Shown here in pieces: positions 19,466 through 28,724 of a stretch of DNA of 64,000 nucleotides (its first letter is position 1; every line of letters begins with the position of its first letter). The stretch lies in NCBI RefSeq assembly GCF_014595945.1, contig NZ_JABXWU010000002.1, forward strand, positions 62,001-126,000. Reading direction: 5' to 3'. Source of the stretch: Alkalibacillus aidingensis (GTDB lineage Bacteria > Bacillota > Bacilli > Bacillales > Alkalibacillaceae). Both the position numbers and the translations under genes were made by a program. The notes beneath the pieces are model-generated. The model was not told where the DNA came from, ran no database searches, and was given only the letters and a program-made list of their open reading frames with translations.

Positions 19466-20539
19466 TTGAAATTAATAAAATGGTGCTTTTTTATGATTTT
19501 ATTACTAACGTTAATAGCTTGTGGCAATCAAAATAATCCTGAAGACCCGGAACCTCAAGCAAACGATTCTGAAGATATTGATGAACAAACAGAAGAAAAT
19601 GATGAACAAACTGAAGATATAGGTAAAATCATTACTTCCCTTTATCCGATTGAATATATTGTTTCAGAAATTGTCGGTGACTTTGCAGAGGTTGAAACAG
19701 TTATGCCTCCTGGAGCAGATGCCCATGTGTATGAACCGTCTACACGTCAAATGATTGAGTTGGCCGATAGTGATGCTTTTTTCTATATTGGTGAAACGAT
19801 GGAAGTTTTCTCTGATACAATGGCAAACTCATTAGATAGTGAAGGTGTTCATACATTCGAGCTAGCTAAATTTGAGGAACAATTATTCATGGATTATGGT
19901 GATGAACAAGTAGACGATCATCACGAAGATGAGCACGGGGATGAGGATGACCATCATCACGAAGACGAACATGGTCATGAAGAAGAGGAAAATGATGACC
20001 ATGATCATGAACATGGCGATTATGACCCACACTTTTGGCTAGACCCATCACGCATGATTAGTGCTGGTGACATTCTATTAGATGAATTAATAACTTTATA
20101 TCCTAACCATGAAGAGGTATTTCGGGATAATTACGAACAGTTCACGGACAACATGGAGGAGTTAGATACATCTTTCCAAGAAGCTTTGGTGAATGAAGAG
20201 GTAAATATTTTAGTAGCACATGCAGCTTTCAGTTACTGGGAAGAGGCTTATGGAATTAATCAAATAAGCATCAGAGGGGTATCTTCATCCCAAGAACCAT
20301 CCCAGAGAGAATTACAACAATTATTTGAAACGTTAGAGGATTTAAACATCGATCACGTGATTTTAGAATCCAATCGTGATGATCGACTTGCTGAAACCGT
20401 TGCAGATGAATTTAATCTTGATGTTTATCATCTTCACAACTTAGAAACGAGAACAGAAGAAAATGTTGAACATGGTCTTGATTACATGGATATTATGCGA
20501 GAAAATCTTGAAGTACTAATACAAACAATGGAAGATTAA
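19466..20539 (+). CDS. znuA: ZnuA/AdcA, zinc-binding lipoprotein of the zinc ABC importer
   Basis: 357-residue metal-binding lipoprotein (cluster A-I). The lipobox Cys is residue 19 (TLIAC), followed by an acidic linker. The zinc ligand His in ADAHVYEPS and a His/Asp/Glu-rich loop (about 150-190, ending HGDYDPHFWLDP) mark zinc rather than manganese specificity. Later ligands are in VAHAAFSYW and the C-terminal NLETR region. First gene of znuA-znuC-znuB-zur under the Zur boxes. Confidence 0.95.
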   Translation: MKLIKWCFFMILLLTLIACGNQNNPEDPEPQANDSEDIDEQTEENDEQTEDIGKIITSLYPIEYIVSEIVGDFAEVETVMPPGADAHVYEPSTRQMIELADSDAFFYIGETMEVFSDTMANSLDSEGVHTFELAKFEEQLFMDYGDEQVDDHHEDEHGDEDDHHHEDEHGHEEEENDDHDHEHGDYDPHFWLDPSRMISAGDILLDELITLYPNHEEVFRDNYEQFTDNMEELDTSFQEALVNEEVNILVAHAAFSYWEEAYGINQISIRGVSSSQEPSQRELQQLFETLEDLNIDHVILESNRDDRLAETVADEFNLDVYHLHNLETRTEENVEHGLDYMDIMRENLEVLIQTMED

Positions 20540-20547
20540 TATTTTAT

Positions 20548-20588
20548 AAAGGCGGGAAGCGAGTATTCACTCGTTTCGCCTTTCTTTT
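20548..20588 (+). terminator. Attenuating hairpin between znuA and znuC
   Basis: AAAGGCGGGAAGCGAGT / ACTCGTTTCGCCTTT with TTCTTTTC after it, 10 bp past the znuA stop. It probably gives partial termination, so that the binding protein is made in excess over the transporter. Confidence 0.75.
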
Positions 20589-20606
20589 CATTAGGAAGGG
20601 GGTTGG

Positions 20607-21365
20607 ATGATGTCCAACACTTTAATCAACGTTAATGATGTGACACACCGTTATGATCGACATACGGTTTTAGAAAATATCTCTTTCTCGGTTGAAGAAG
20701 GAGCTTTTGTTGGTCTGGTTGGCCCTAACGGTTCAGGTAAAACGACGATTATTAAACTTATGTTAGGTCTAGAAAAACTACAAAAAGGATCAATTGAAAC
20801 TTTCGGAAAACCTATTCATAAATTCACCAACAAAGGACATATAAGCTTTGTTTCTCAAAAAGCTAACTCATTTAATCGTGGCTTTCCAGCAACGGCTAAG
20901 GAAGTTGTAGGTATGGGATTAACTTCAAAGTTAAGTCTCCTTCGTCCAACGACGAAAAAATTGGAGCATCATATCTATGAAGCACTTGATCAAGTAAATA
21001 TGAGTGAGTATGCCAACACTAATATTGGGGATTTATCTGGTGGACAACAACAACGAATTTTTATTGCTAGATCAATTGTAAACAAACCAAGACTGTTAAT
21101 CTTAGATGAGCCAACTGTTGGTGTTGATACTGAGAATGTAGAACAATTCTACCAATTACTATCTAAACTAAATGATGAACTAGGCATTACCTTAATCTTA
21201 GTATCACACGATATCGGTTCGATCACCACCCATGTGACTGATTTACTTTGTTTAAATAAATCGATCCATTATCATGGTAACCCTAGTGATTTTGAAAATA
21301 TGACTGATGAACAGCGCTCGAAGTTGTACGGTCATGATATGCATACGATCACCCATAATCACTAA
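20607..21365 (+). CDS. znuC: ZnuC/AdcC, zinc ABC transporter ATPase
   Basis: 252-residue ATPase: Walker A GPNGSGKTT, signature LSGGQQQR, Walker B LLILDEPTVGVD. It powers zinc import with ZnuB. ATG at 20607 or 20610, both behind AGGAAGGGGG. The C-terminal tail holds His residues (YGHDMHTITHNH). It lies 15 bp before znuB. Confidence 0.93.
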   Translation: MMSNTLINVNDVTHRYDRHTVLENISFSVEEGAFVGLVGPNGSGKTTIIKLMLGLEKLQKGSIETFGKPIHKFTNKGHISFVSQKANSFNRGFPATAKEVVGMGLTSKLSLLRPTTKKLEHHIYEALDQVNMSEYANTNIGDLSGGQQQRIFIARSIVNKPRLLILDEPTVGVDTENVEQFYQLLSKLNDELGITLILVSHDIGSITTHVTDLLCLNKSIHYHGNPSDFENMTDEQRSKLYGHDMHTITHNH

Positions 21366-21379
21366 GAAAGGAGGGGCAA

Positions 21380-22228
21380 ATGTTGTTAGATGCTTTATTA
21401 AGCTTTGAACTATTGAGAAATACATTTTATACTGGATTATTAGTCGGATTTATTGCCCCTTTACTTGGGACATTTATCGTAGTAAGACGTCTATCATTGA
21501 TTGCTGATGGTCTATCTCACGTCACCTTAGCTGGAATTGCTTTCGGTTTATTTATGCAAAAGAAATACACACTACTGTTTTTGACACCTTTTCATACAGG
21601 CATCATCTTTTCAATCATTGGAGCCATCGTGATCGAAAACTTAAGAAGTGTATATAAAGCGTTTCAGGAAATCGCTATTCCGATCACCTTATCACTAGGG
21701 GTCGGTTTGAGCGTTGTGTTTATCGCACTTGCAGATGGGATTAATACAGATATATTTGCATATTTGTTCGGTTCTGTTGCAGCTGTGAGTCGCTCTGACC
21801 TATATTTAATTCTCGTGACAACAGGACTCGTCTTGTTATTAATTATTTTCCTTTACAAAGAATTATTTGCACTATCGTTTGATGAGGAATTTGCAACCGT
21901 TTCGGGTATGCGCGCCAAAGTCATACACTATCTATTTATTATTATGACAGCATTAGTTATTTCCGCTTCAATTAGAATAGTTGGAGTTTTACTAGTTTCT
22001 GCTTTAATGACATTACCGGTTGCAACAGCTATTCGAGTGGCAAAAAGCTTTAAACAAACGATTATCTATAGTATTATTTATGGAGAAGTCGCAGTTATTG
22101 TCGGATTAGTGTCAGGTTATTATTTAGAAATACCGCCTGGTGGTACCATTGTCATCACCTCTGCTATTTTACTAGGTTTAACTCTGTTGGTGAAAAAGTG
22201 GTACCTGGCTTATATTTACAAAGGGTGA
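21380..22228 (+). CDS. znuB: ZnuB/AdcB, zinc ABC transporter permease
   Basis: 282-residue ABC-3 family membrane permease with about eight hydrophobic helices; GTFIVVRRLSLIADGLSHVTLAGIA is the family signature near the N-terminus. The start follows AAAGGAGGGG. Third gene of the zinc operon, 6 bp before zur. Confidence 0.93.
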   Translation: MLLDALLSFELLRNTFYTGLLVGFIAPLLGTFIVVRRLSLIADGLSHVTLAGIAFGLFMQKKYTLLFLTPFHTGIIFSIIGAIVIENLRSVYKAFQEIAIPITLSLGVGLSVVFIALADGINTDIFAYLFGSVAAVSRSDLYLILVTTGLVLLLIIFLYKELFALSFDEEFATVSGMRAKVIHYLFIIMTALVISASIRIVGVLLVSALMTLPVATAIRVAKSFKQTIIYSIIYGEVAVIVGLVSGYYLEIPPGGTIVITSAILLGLTLLVKKWYLAYIYKG

Positions 22229-22234
22229 TAATCG

Positions 22235-22645
22235 ATGAATATTAATGAAGCTCTTACTGTGCTTAAAGATGAGGGGTACAAATATACTAAAAAAAGAGAA
22301 GAAATTCTGGAATTCTTCACGGACGAAGATGGTTATCGTACAGCTAATGATCTACTAGAGTATATGGGTAAGAAGTATAATGGGGTAAGCTTTGATACGA
22401 TTTACCGTAATTTGCACCTCTTTCATGAATTAGATATATTAGAATCAACTGAGCTAAACGGGGAGAAACATTTTCGCTTGGCTTGTGGCCACGATGAACA
22501 CCATCACCACTTCATTTGTAAATCATGTGGTAAAACGAAAACGATTAATGCCTGTCCAATGAACCTGATCCAACAGGACTTTCCAGGATATACTATTGAA
22601 AATCACAAATTTGAAATTTATGGACGATGCCCTAGTTGTCACTAG
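22235..22645 (+). CDS. zur: Zur, zinc-responsive Fur-family repressor
   Basis: 136 residues: N-terminal winged helix (TKKREEILEFF, VSFDTIYRNLHLFHE), then metal sites GHDEHHHHFICKSCG and RCPSCH, the four-Cys structural zinc site. Placement at the end of znuACB and Zur boxes at the operon start support Zur over Fur or PerR. It probably represses its own operon. Confidence 0.9.
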   Translation: MNINEALTVLKDEGYKYTKKREEILEFFTDEDGYRTANDLLEYMGKKYNGVSFDTIYRNLHLFHELDILESTELNGEKHFRLACGHDEHHHHFICKSCGKTKTINACPMNLIQQDFPGYTIENHKFEIYGRCPSCH

Positions 22646-22662
22646 GACACCGTCCATTTTTT
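22620..22662 (+). terminator. Terminator of the znu-zur operon
   Basis: ATGGACG-CCTAG / CTAGG-CGTCCAT hairpin followed by TTTTTT; its left arm overlaps the last zur codons. Confidence 0.85.
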
Positions 22663-24592
22663 AAATACTCGATGCTTTAACTAGCAATAAGTCCTGTAGT
22701 GCCATGGGTTTGTCATAGTAATAACCTTGGGCAATCCGACAGCCGGACCTTAATAAGAAGTCCTGTTGCCAGCTGTTTTCAACACCCTCACTTATTACAC
22801 CAACCTCACACAGTTTTGCAAGATCAATCATAAACTGGACCATTTTTTCACCATCATCCCCAAGAGCATGGATAAATGAACGATCAATTTTAATATAATC
22901 GATCGGTAATTCACGAATATACATCAAGGAGCTGTAGCCTGTCCCAAAATCATCAATACTCACTTTAATTCCAGCATCTCTTAGGACATTTAACTTTTCA
23001 AGGTTTCGTTCGATATCCATCGTTACCGTTTCAGTTATTTCTATTTCAAATGCTTCAGGGGGCATTTGGTAGTTTTCTAATGTTGTTAATAGTTCATTAA
23101 CAAATCCAACTTTTGAAAATTGTTTAGTAGAAATATTGACCGCCACTCGTGGTATGTTAATACCTGCATGAATCAACGTATTATAATCCTGACATACTTG
23201 TCTAATGATATGATCTGTCATTGGAACAATAAGTCCCGTTTCCTCTGCAACAGGAATGAATGTAGCTGGTGAGATTTGCCCTTGCTCAGGGTGCTCCCAA
23301 CGAGCTAACGCCTCAATCCCTACCATCTTTTTCGTTTTCATATCATATTGTGGCTGATAATGGAGAATGATTTCTTCATTAAGAATCGCACGATGTAACT
23401 CATGCTCATAAAAATATGAATCTAAATTATAATTTAATGATTCATCAAAGAAACAGAAACGATTCCGTTCCTCTTTAGCATTTTTCAAAGCAACACTAGC
23501 CTTCTGATATAATTCCTCAAATGACTCACTATCTAGTGGGTATAATGAAGCCCCAGCAGAAGCAGTAATATTAATAGACACGTCCAAGGTCTGGTTAGAT
23601 TTCTGCAGTTCATTCATTAAGGATTGAACAACTGAATTAACGTCATATTGGTCACTTACATTAGGTAGAAAAATACCAAATTCATCACCACGAAGACGAG
23701 CTACTACACCTCTATCGCTTATTTGATTCTTTAATTTTAAGGCAATTAAACGAATCAGCTCGTCACCAAAATCATTACCATACTTATGATTGATCATATG
23801 TAAACGGTCGACATCCAAAATAATTAAGGCGTGTTGAGCTTCATGATTTCCTTTAACTAATGCTTTACTTTCATCAAAGAAAGTATCGAAGTTATATAAT
23901 CCAGTTGTCGCATCAAAGCTCTCCAAATAATTCACCTTACGTCTAAATACGTTCTCATTTGTTATATCGTTAAACATGACTTGCACGGCAATCCGTATAC
24001 CATCCTCATTATATATATCAGAGTATGCCAATTGTAACGAACGGTTTTCACCCTTACCATCGACAATTTCGATTGATTGCTGAAAAGCATTTTCATCATG
24101 AAAATTAGATGTGTGACTTGAGGATCTAGCCTTTCTAAAGATTCTAGCTGGCACTCCACTTAAGGTTTTCGAAACAAAATCCTCTTTTGACAAGCCTAGT
24201 ATCTCTTCTGCCTGCTCGTTAAAGATGGTGACCATGCCATTTGCATCACAAACAATCACCCCTAGTGGCGATAACTCCAACATAGCTTGTAGTTGGTTTT
24301 TTGTTTCATATAGCATTTTCTCTTTTCGCTTCGCATCATTATAGTAGTTAACTATTATCGTATTTTCACGGGATAGTAATAGATAGAATAAAACTCCAGT
24401 TAATATGACATAGAGCCAACCTTTAATCGATTGAAAAAAGGACATCACTTGAGGGTCATTTATCGCTACACTTAACAAGTAGTCTGACGCTGTGATCCAC
24501 ATTATTCCCACTAATAAATAGATCACCATAAACTTATTAGGGTAATTTTTCATTTTGGTTACCATGTTAGAATCCAAGCTAGACAACTTCAT
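22661..24592 (-). CDS. Membrane-bound PAS-GGDEF-EAL protein (cyclic-di-GMP turnover)
   Basis: 643 residues: two N-terminal membrane helices (about 20-85), PAS domain (about 105-215), GGDEF domain (about 225-380) and EAL domain (about 390-640). The GGDEF motif reads LRGDEFGIFL (first Gly replaced by Arg), so cyclase activity is uncertain. EALARWEHP, IEITETV, DDFGTGYSS and KIDRSFI are intact, favouring phosphodiesterase activity. The start has GAGGGGAG. Transcribed convergently with zur. Confidence 0.92.
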   Translation of the reverse strand: MKLSSLDSNMVTKMKNYPNKFMVIYLLVGIMWITASDYLLSVAINDPQVMSFFQSIKGWLYVILTGVLFYLLLSRENTIIVNYYNDAKRKEKMLYETKNQLQAMLELSPLGVIVCDANGMVTIFNEQAEEILGLSKEDFVSKTLSGVPARIFRKARSSSHTSNFHDENAFQQSIEIVDGKGENRSLQLAYSDIYNEDGIRIAVQVMFNDITNENVFRRKVNYLESFDATTGLYNFDTFFDESKALVKGNHEAQHALIILDVDRLHMINHKYGNDFGDELIRLIALKLKNQISDRGVVARLRGDEFGIFLPNVSDQYDVNSVVQSLMNELQKSNQTLDVSINITASAGASLYPLDSESFEELYQKASVALKNAKEERNRFCFFDESLNYNLDSYFYEHELHRAILNEEIILHYQPQYDMKTKKMVGIEALARWEHPEQGQISPATFIPVAEETGLIVPMTDHIIRQVCQDYNTLIHAGINIPRVAVNISTKQFSKVGFVNELLTTLENYQMPPEAFEIEITETVTMDIERNLEKLNVLRDAGIKVSIDDFGTGYSSLMYIRELPIDYIKIDRSFIHALGDDGEKMVQFMIDLAKLCEVGVISEGVENSWQQDFLLRSGCRIAQGYYYDKPMALQDLLLVKASSI

Positions 24593-24693
24593 AAAATTCT
24601 CCCCTCAAAGTTAAAAGAAGCACGAATTTTCAGAGTATAAAAGGTTAGTCACATTATATCATTTATATCGACAATGTCTAACAAAATGTTAGT

Positions 24694-25869
24694 TTAGCTG
24701 ACGGTGTGACTATTTCTTAGTTGATAGCTGGATTGATCTTCTTCTTTATGTGAAGTTCTACGTGCTATATTTCCTTTGATGGCGATATTCATTAAAATAC
24801 CTAGCAGGAAGAAGGTGATTAGCATCGACGAACCACCATAACTAACTAATGGCAAGGTGATACCGGTAATAGGCATTAATCCGGATACAGCACCAAAGTT
24901 AATCATCGCCTGCGTGACAATTTGAAAAGTTATTCCATAAGCTAGTAATCTTCCAAACTGGTCAGGCGCACGCTTGGCAATCAGAATTCCTTTAAACATA
25001 AACACAAAATACAAGCCAATAACTAATAACACACCAAGAAATCCTAGTTCTTCAGCAATAACAGCCATGATAAAATCGGTATGTGCTTCTGGTAGAAAAC
25101 CCGATTTTTGTACACTATTAGCTAGACCCACTCCTGTTAGATCCCCACTAGCGATAGCAATTAATGAATGAATTAATTGAAAGCCATCGCCTGTTGGATC
25201 GGCAAACGGGTCCATAAACGAAGTCAATCTCCCCATACGGTAATCAGCTCCAAGAATCAATAGAGCGACACCAGCTAAAGCTGCAATACCTAATACTAAC
25301 AAATGAGTGATTCTAATCCCTGCAAATAAAAGAATCATTCCACATGCAATAATAATTGATGCACCAGTTCCAAGGTCAGGTTGTAATACGATTAACCCAA
25401 AGATTATTCCAAGGAGAATTAATGGTGGTAAGACACCCTTGTTAAAGTTATGTAATTTATCTTGCTTATTCGTATATACTTTCGCAAAGTATAAAAGCAT
25501 CGCAACCTTCGCAAGCTCTGAAGGTTGGAATAATAGTGGCCCAAAGCCTAGCCAGCGCGTTGCATAGTTCCTTTCAACCCCAACTCCCGGAATTAACACA
25601 GCCACTAACAAAATAAGAGTCACGACGATAATTATGGGAATGAACTGGCCAATACGTCGGTATGAAAATAGACTAAAAAACAGAAACACGAATGCCCCTA
25701 CAATTAACCACATTCGTTGGCGATTAAAGTAAAAGGACGGATTATCAATATTAGGGTCCATCCCGGCAAATACAAAGCTAGCACTATATACCATCACTAA
25801 ACCAATAGCGGATAATAAAACAATGATTATAAATAACGGGTAATCTAAATTTTTTAGATGCTTTTTCAC
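24694..25869 (-). CDS. FtsW/RodA/SpoVE-family peptidoglycan polymerase
   Basis: 391-residue SEDS-family integral membrane protein with about ten helices; LQPDLGTGASIII and NFGAVSGLMPITGITLPLVSYGGSS are hallmark motifs. It polymerises glycan strands with a partner class B PBP. I take GTG 25869 as start, 9 nt after AGGAG; a GTG three codons earlier sits too close to it. FtsW versus RodA cannot be decided from context. Confidence 0.9.
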   Translation of the reverse strand: MKKHLKNLDYPLFIIIVLLSAIGLVMVYSASFVFAGMDPNIDNPSFYFNRQRMWLIVGAFVFLFFSLFSYRRIGQFIPIIIVVTLILLVAVLIPGVGVERNYATRWLGFGPLLFQPSELAKVAMLLYFAKVYTNKQDKLHNFNKGVLPPLILLGIIFGLIVLQPDLGTGASIIIACGMILLFAGIRITHLLVLGIAALAGVALLILGADYRMGRLTSFMDPFADPTGDGFQLIHSLIAIASGDLTGVGLANSVQKSGFLPEAHTDFIMAVIAEELGFLGVLLVIGLYFVFMFKGILIAKRAPDQFGRLLAYGITFQIVTQAMINFGAVSGLMPITGITLPLVSYGGSSMLITFFLLGILMNIAIKGNIARRTSHKEEDQSSYQLRNSHTVS

Positions 25870-25956
25870 TTCGAACACGCTCCTATATCTACTATCATAA
25901 CGGAAAAACCTAGTCGAACGGTAGTAGAATTTAGCACTATTTTTAACTATTTAATA

Positions 25957-26040
25957 GAGACTGATTGGGTTGTATTTGTAGTAGAGGGTTCATGTTCGGA
26001 TATTTCTTTTAGTTTTGATGGCTGTTGAACTTGAGAATAC
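25957..26040. repeat. Solo, decayed unit of the array B/F repeat family
   Basis: TTGGGTT, then GGGTTCATGTTCGGATATTT and CTTGAGA 34 bp after TCGGA, resembling one B/F unit and the left flank of array B (TTGGGTT, GGGCTCATGGTCGAATTT). It lies between the FtsW/RodA and ABC-F genes. Confidence 0.5.
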
Positions 26041-26048
26041 TTATAGTA

Positions 26049-26093
26049 ATAAAATAATCCCCTGCTAATCTTATTTAGTAAGATCAACAGGGG
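26049..26093 (-). terminator. Terminator of the ABC-F gene
   Basis: Minus-strand hairpin CCCCTGTTGATCTTA / TAAGATTAGCAGGGG, then ATTATTTTATT. Confidence 0.8.
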
Positions 26094-26105
26094 TATTTAG
26101 GCTAT

Positions 26106-27716
26106 TTACATAGCTGGCGTTTGGATTTTCTTAACATCTTCAAGGTATTCTTCGTAAGTCATTTCTTTATCAATGACTCCTCCGTCTTGTTTGATTTCAA
26201 TAATTCGATTAGCGATTGTCTGAACAAACTGGTGGTCGTGTGATGTGAAGATCACTGAGCCTTTAAAGTTAATCAATCCTTCATTCAATGATTGAATCGA
26301 TTCTAAATCTAAGTGATTCGTCGGGTCGTCTAACAATAACACGTTAGCATGACTTAACATCATACGTGACAACATACAACGAACCTTCTCTCCACCAGAT
26401 AAGACATTAGGCTTTTTGAACACTTCGTCACCTGAAAATAACATGCGCCCTAAGAAGCCTCGAAGGAACTTTTCACTCTCGTCCTCAGGTGAATATTTCC
26501 TTAACCACTCAATTAGATTTTTGTCATTTCCTTCAAAGAATTCTGAGTTGTCTTTAGGGAAATACGATTGCGACGTTGTAATTCCCCATTTAAATGAACC
26601 CTCATCAGGTTCGATTTCACCCATTAAAATTTGCATTAATGTTGTTTTAGCGACATCATCACCCATTAAAGCAACTTTGTCGTCCTTGTTCAAACGAAAC
26701 GTCACGTTATCTAATACTTTCTTACCATCGATTGTCTTAGATAAACCTTCTACTTCTAAAAGGTCATTACCAATTTCACGTTCTGGTGAGAAAGCGATAT
26801 ATGGGTACTTTCTTGAAGAAGGTTTGATGTCATCGAGCGTGATTTTATCTAAAAGTTTTTTACGAGAAGTCGCTTGTCGTGACTTAGAAGCGTTCGCACT
26901 GAACCTGGCGATAAATTCTTTTAGTTCGTTGATTTTCTCTTCTTTTTTCTTATTTTGCTCATGGGCCATCTTCTGAGCTAACTGACTGGATTCATACCAG
27001 AAGTCATAGTTACCGACGTATAACGTAATCTTCTCAAAGTCTAAATCAGCAATATGAGTACAAACATTGTTTAAGAAGTTACGGTCGTGTGAAACAACGA
27101 TCACGGTATTCTCAAAATTAATTAAAAACTCTTCTAACCAACGGATTGCCTGAATATCTAAACCGTTTGTCGGCTCGTCTAATAGTAAAATATCGGGATT
27201 ACCGAAAAGTGCCTGTGCAAGAAGGACTTTAACCTTCTCAGCTTCAGGTAAGTCCTTCATGTTTTTATAATGAAGGGATTCATCGACACCTAATCCAGTA
27301 AGTAAAGTAGCGGCATCACCTTCAGCTTCCCAACCATTCATTTCAGCGAATTCACCTTCTAATTCGGCTGCACGCATGCCGTCTTCTTCAGTGAATTCTC
27401 CTTTTGCATAAATGGCATCCTTTTCTTGCATGACCTCAAATAAACGCTCATGCCCCATCATCACTACCTGCAATACTTGTTCTTCTTCATAGGCGTAGTG
27501 ATCCTGTTTTAAGATCGCTAAGCGCTCACCTTTACCAATTGAAACCTGACCTTCTTGTGGTTCAATTTCTCCTGATAAAATCTTTAAAAACGTCGATTTA
27601 CCAGCACCATTAGCACCAATTAAACCGTAACAATTACCTTTAGTAAATTTTATAGAAACATCTTCAAATAGCTTACGATCAGAAAACCGTAATCCTACGT
27701 TAGTCACTTGTAACAT
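26106..27716 (-). CDS. ABC-F family ATP-binding protein (YkpA/YbiT-like)
   Basis: 536-residue soluble protein with two ABC cassettes and no membrane domain: Walker A GANGAGKST in the first, GDDVAKTT (degenerate) in the second; ABC-F linker rich in Lys/Glu about 240-300; second signature LSGGEKVR. The first cassette lacks a clean LSGGQ (KDLPEAEKVKV). ABC-F proteins act on the ribosome. The start has GGAGGATGTTAC. Confidence 0.9.
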   Translation of the reverse strand: MLQVTNVGLRFSDRKLFEDVSIKFTKGNCYGLIGANGAGKSTFLKILSGEIEPQEGQVSIGKGERLAILKQDHYAYEEEQVLQVVMMGHERLFEVMQEKDAIYAKGEFTEEDGMRAAELEGEFAEMNGWEAEGDAATLLTGLGVDESLHYKNMKDLPEAEKVKVLLAQALFGNPDILLLDEPTNGLDIQAIRWLEEFLINFENTVIVVSHDRNFLNNVCTHIADLDFEKITLYVGNYDFWYESSQLAQKMAHEQNKKKEEKINELKEFIARFSANASKSRQATSRKKLLDKITLDDIKPSSRKYPYIAFSPEREIGNDLLEVEGLSKTIDGKKVLDNVTFRLNKDDKVALMGDDVAKTTLMQILMGEIEPDEGSFKWGITTSQSYFPKDNSEFFEGNDKNLIEWLRKYSPEDESEKFLRGFLGRMLFSGDEVFKKPNVLSGGEKVRCMLSRMMLSHANVLLLDDPTNHLDLESIQSLNEGLINFKGSVIFTSHDHQFVQTIANRIIEIKQDGGVIDKEMTYEEYLEDVKKIQTPAM

Positions 27717-27900
27717 GTAACATCCTCCACTCTAAATATATACCGAATCTCAGTATAACATTTATCTAGGAAAATGCCGATGATTTTACATGGATTTGTT
27801 GGGCTGTTTTGGAAATGACCTATGGTGAGCAGTAATTGTGAAATTAGTCAAAGCTGGCATGATGACAGTCGAATTGAACTCAACGACGGTTGAACGAGGG

Positions 27901-28290
27901 GGCTGAGCGTCGGATTAAGCTTCGCCACAGTCGGATGAGGGGGCTGAGCGTCGGACAAAGGGCTACGACGGGCTGATGAGGGGGCTGAGCGTCGGACAAA
28001 GGGCTATGACGGCCGGATGAACGGGGCTGAGCGTCGGACAAAAGGCTATGACGGCCGGATGAACGGGCTGAGCGTCAGACAAAGGGCTATGACGGCCGGA
28101 TGAACGGGCTGACGGTCGGACAAAGGGCTATGACGGCCGGATGAACGGGCTGAGCGTCGGACAAAGGGCTATGACGGCCGGATGAAGGGGGCTGAGCGTC
28201 GGACAAAGGGCTATGACGGCCGGATGAACGGGCTGAGCGTCGGACAAAGGGCTATGACGGCCGGATGAACGAGGCTGATGGTCGGAACAA
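27901..28290. repeat. Tandem repeat array C, 41-42-bp period, 10 units
   Basis: GGCTGAGCGTCGGA or close variants start at 27901, 27942, 27983, 28025, 28066, 28107, 28148, 28190, 28231 and 28273 (steps 41 or 42 bp). The unit reads GGGCTATGACGGCCGGATGA then ACGGGCTGAGCGTCGGACAAA and is markedly GC-richer than its surroundings. It lies between divergent genes (ABC-F and MFS). TCGGACA is shared with arrays B, D and F. The period forbids a continuous reading frame. Confidence 0.95.
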
Positions 28291-28318
28291 GGTAGCTGAT
28301 TCCACATTAACATAGATC

Positions 28319-28560
28319 ATTCAGCAATTAATTTTGGCAATTCCACAATAATTGCTCTTGTTCAATACTAAATAATGCCGATTCATCAATTACGTGAAGT
28401 GATTCATGAATAAAAAAAACGAATTCCATAATAAAATCCCTTATTCATTAATTAGTCCACCCTATTCATCATTAAAATCACTCATTCATTAATTAACCCC
28501 CCTATTCATCATTAAAATTACGCATTCATTAATAAAACACGGGATCCATCAATTATTTTG
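28319..28560. repeat. AT-rich phased repeat array G, about 20.5-bp period, 12 units
   Basis: ATTCATNAATTA-like motifs begin at about 28319, 28340, 28360, 28381, 28402, 28423, 28443, 28464, 28484, 28504, 28524 and 28544, in steps of 20-21 bp. Units are loosely conserved (ATTCAT or ATTCC, then AATAA or ATTAAAA). Such two-turn phasing of A/T tracts suggests intrinsic curvature. It follows array C directly; 28560-28724 holds only AT-rich sequence and the leader of the next gene. Confidence 0.75.
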
Positions 28561-28724
28561 CTAGTACGTTTTTCACTTTACCGTTCAACGACTAATCAAA
28601 ACTCCTCATCTTTACAAAATCATATTTCCTCATCTATAAAAAATCATGTATTGTCGCTGATTTTACCTTTTTATCCCTCTTATAGAATAAAACTTACTTG
28701 TAAACATTAACTGAGAGGAAGACA

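Noticed and set aside
28128-28313. Open frame across array C with repeated peptide
   Set aside because: Frame arises from 41-42-bp repeats and would shift at each unit; no start signals.
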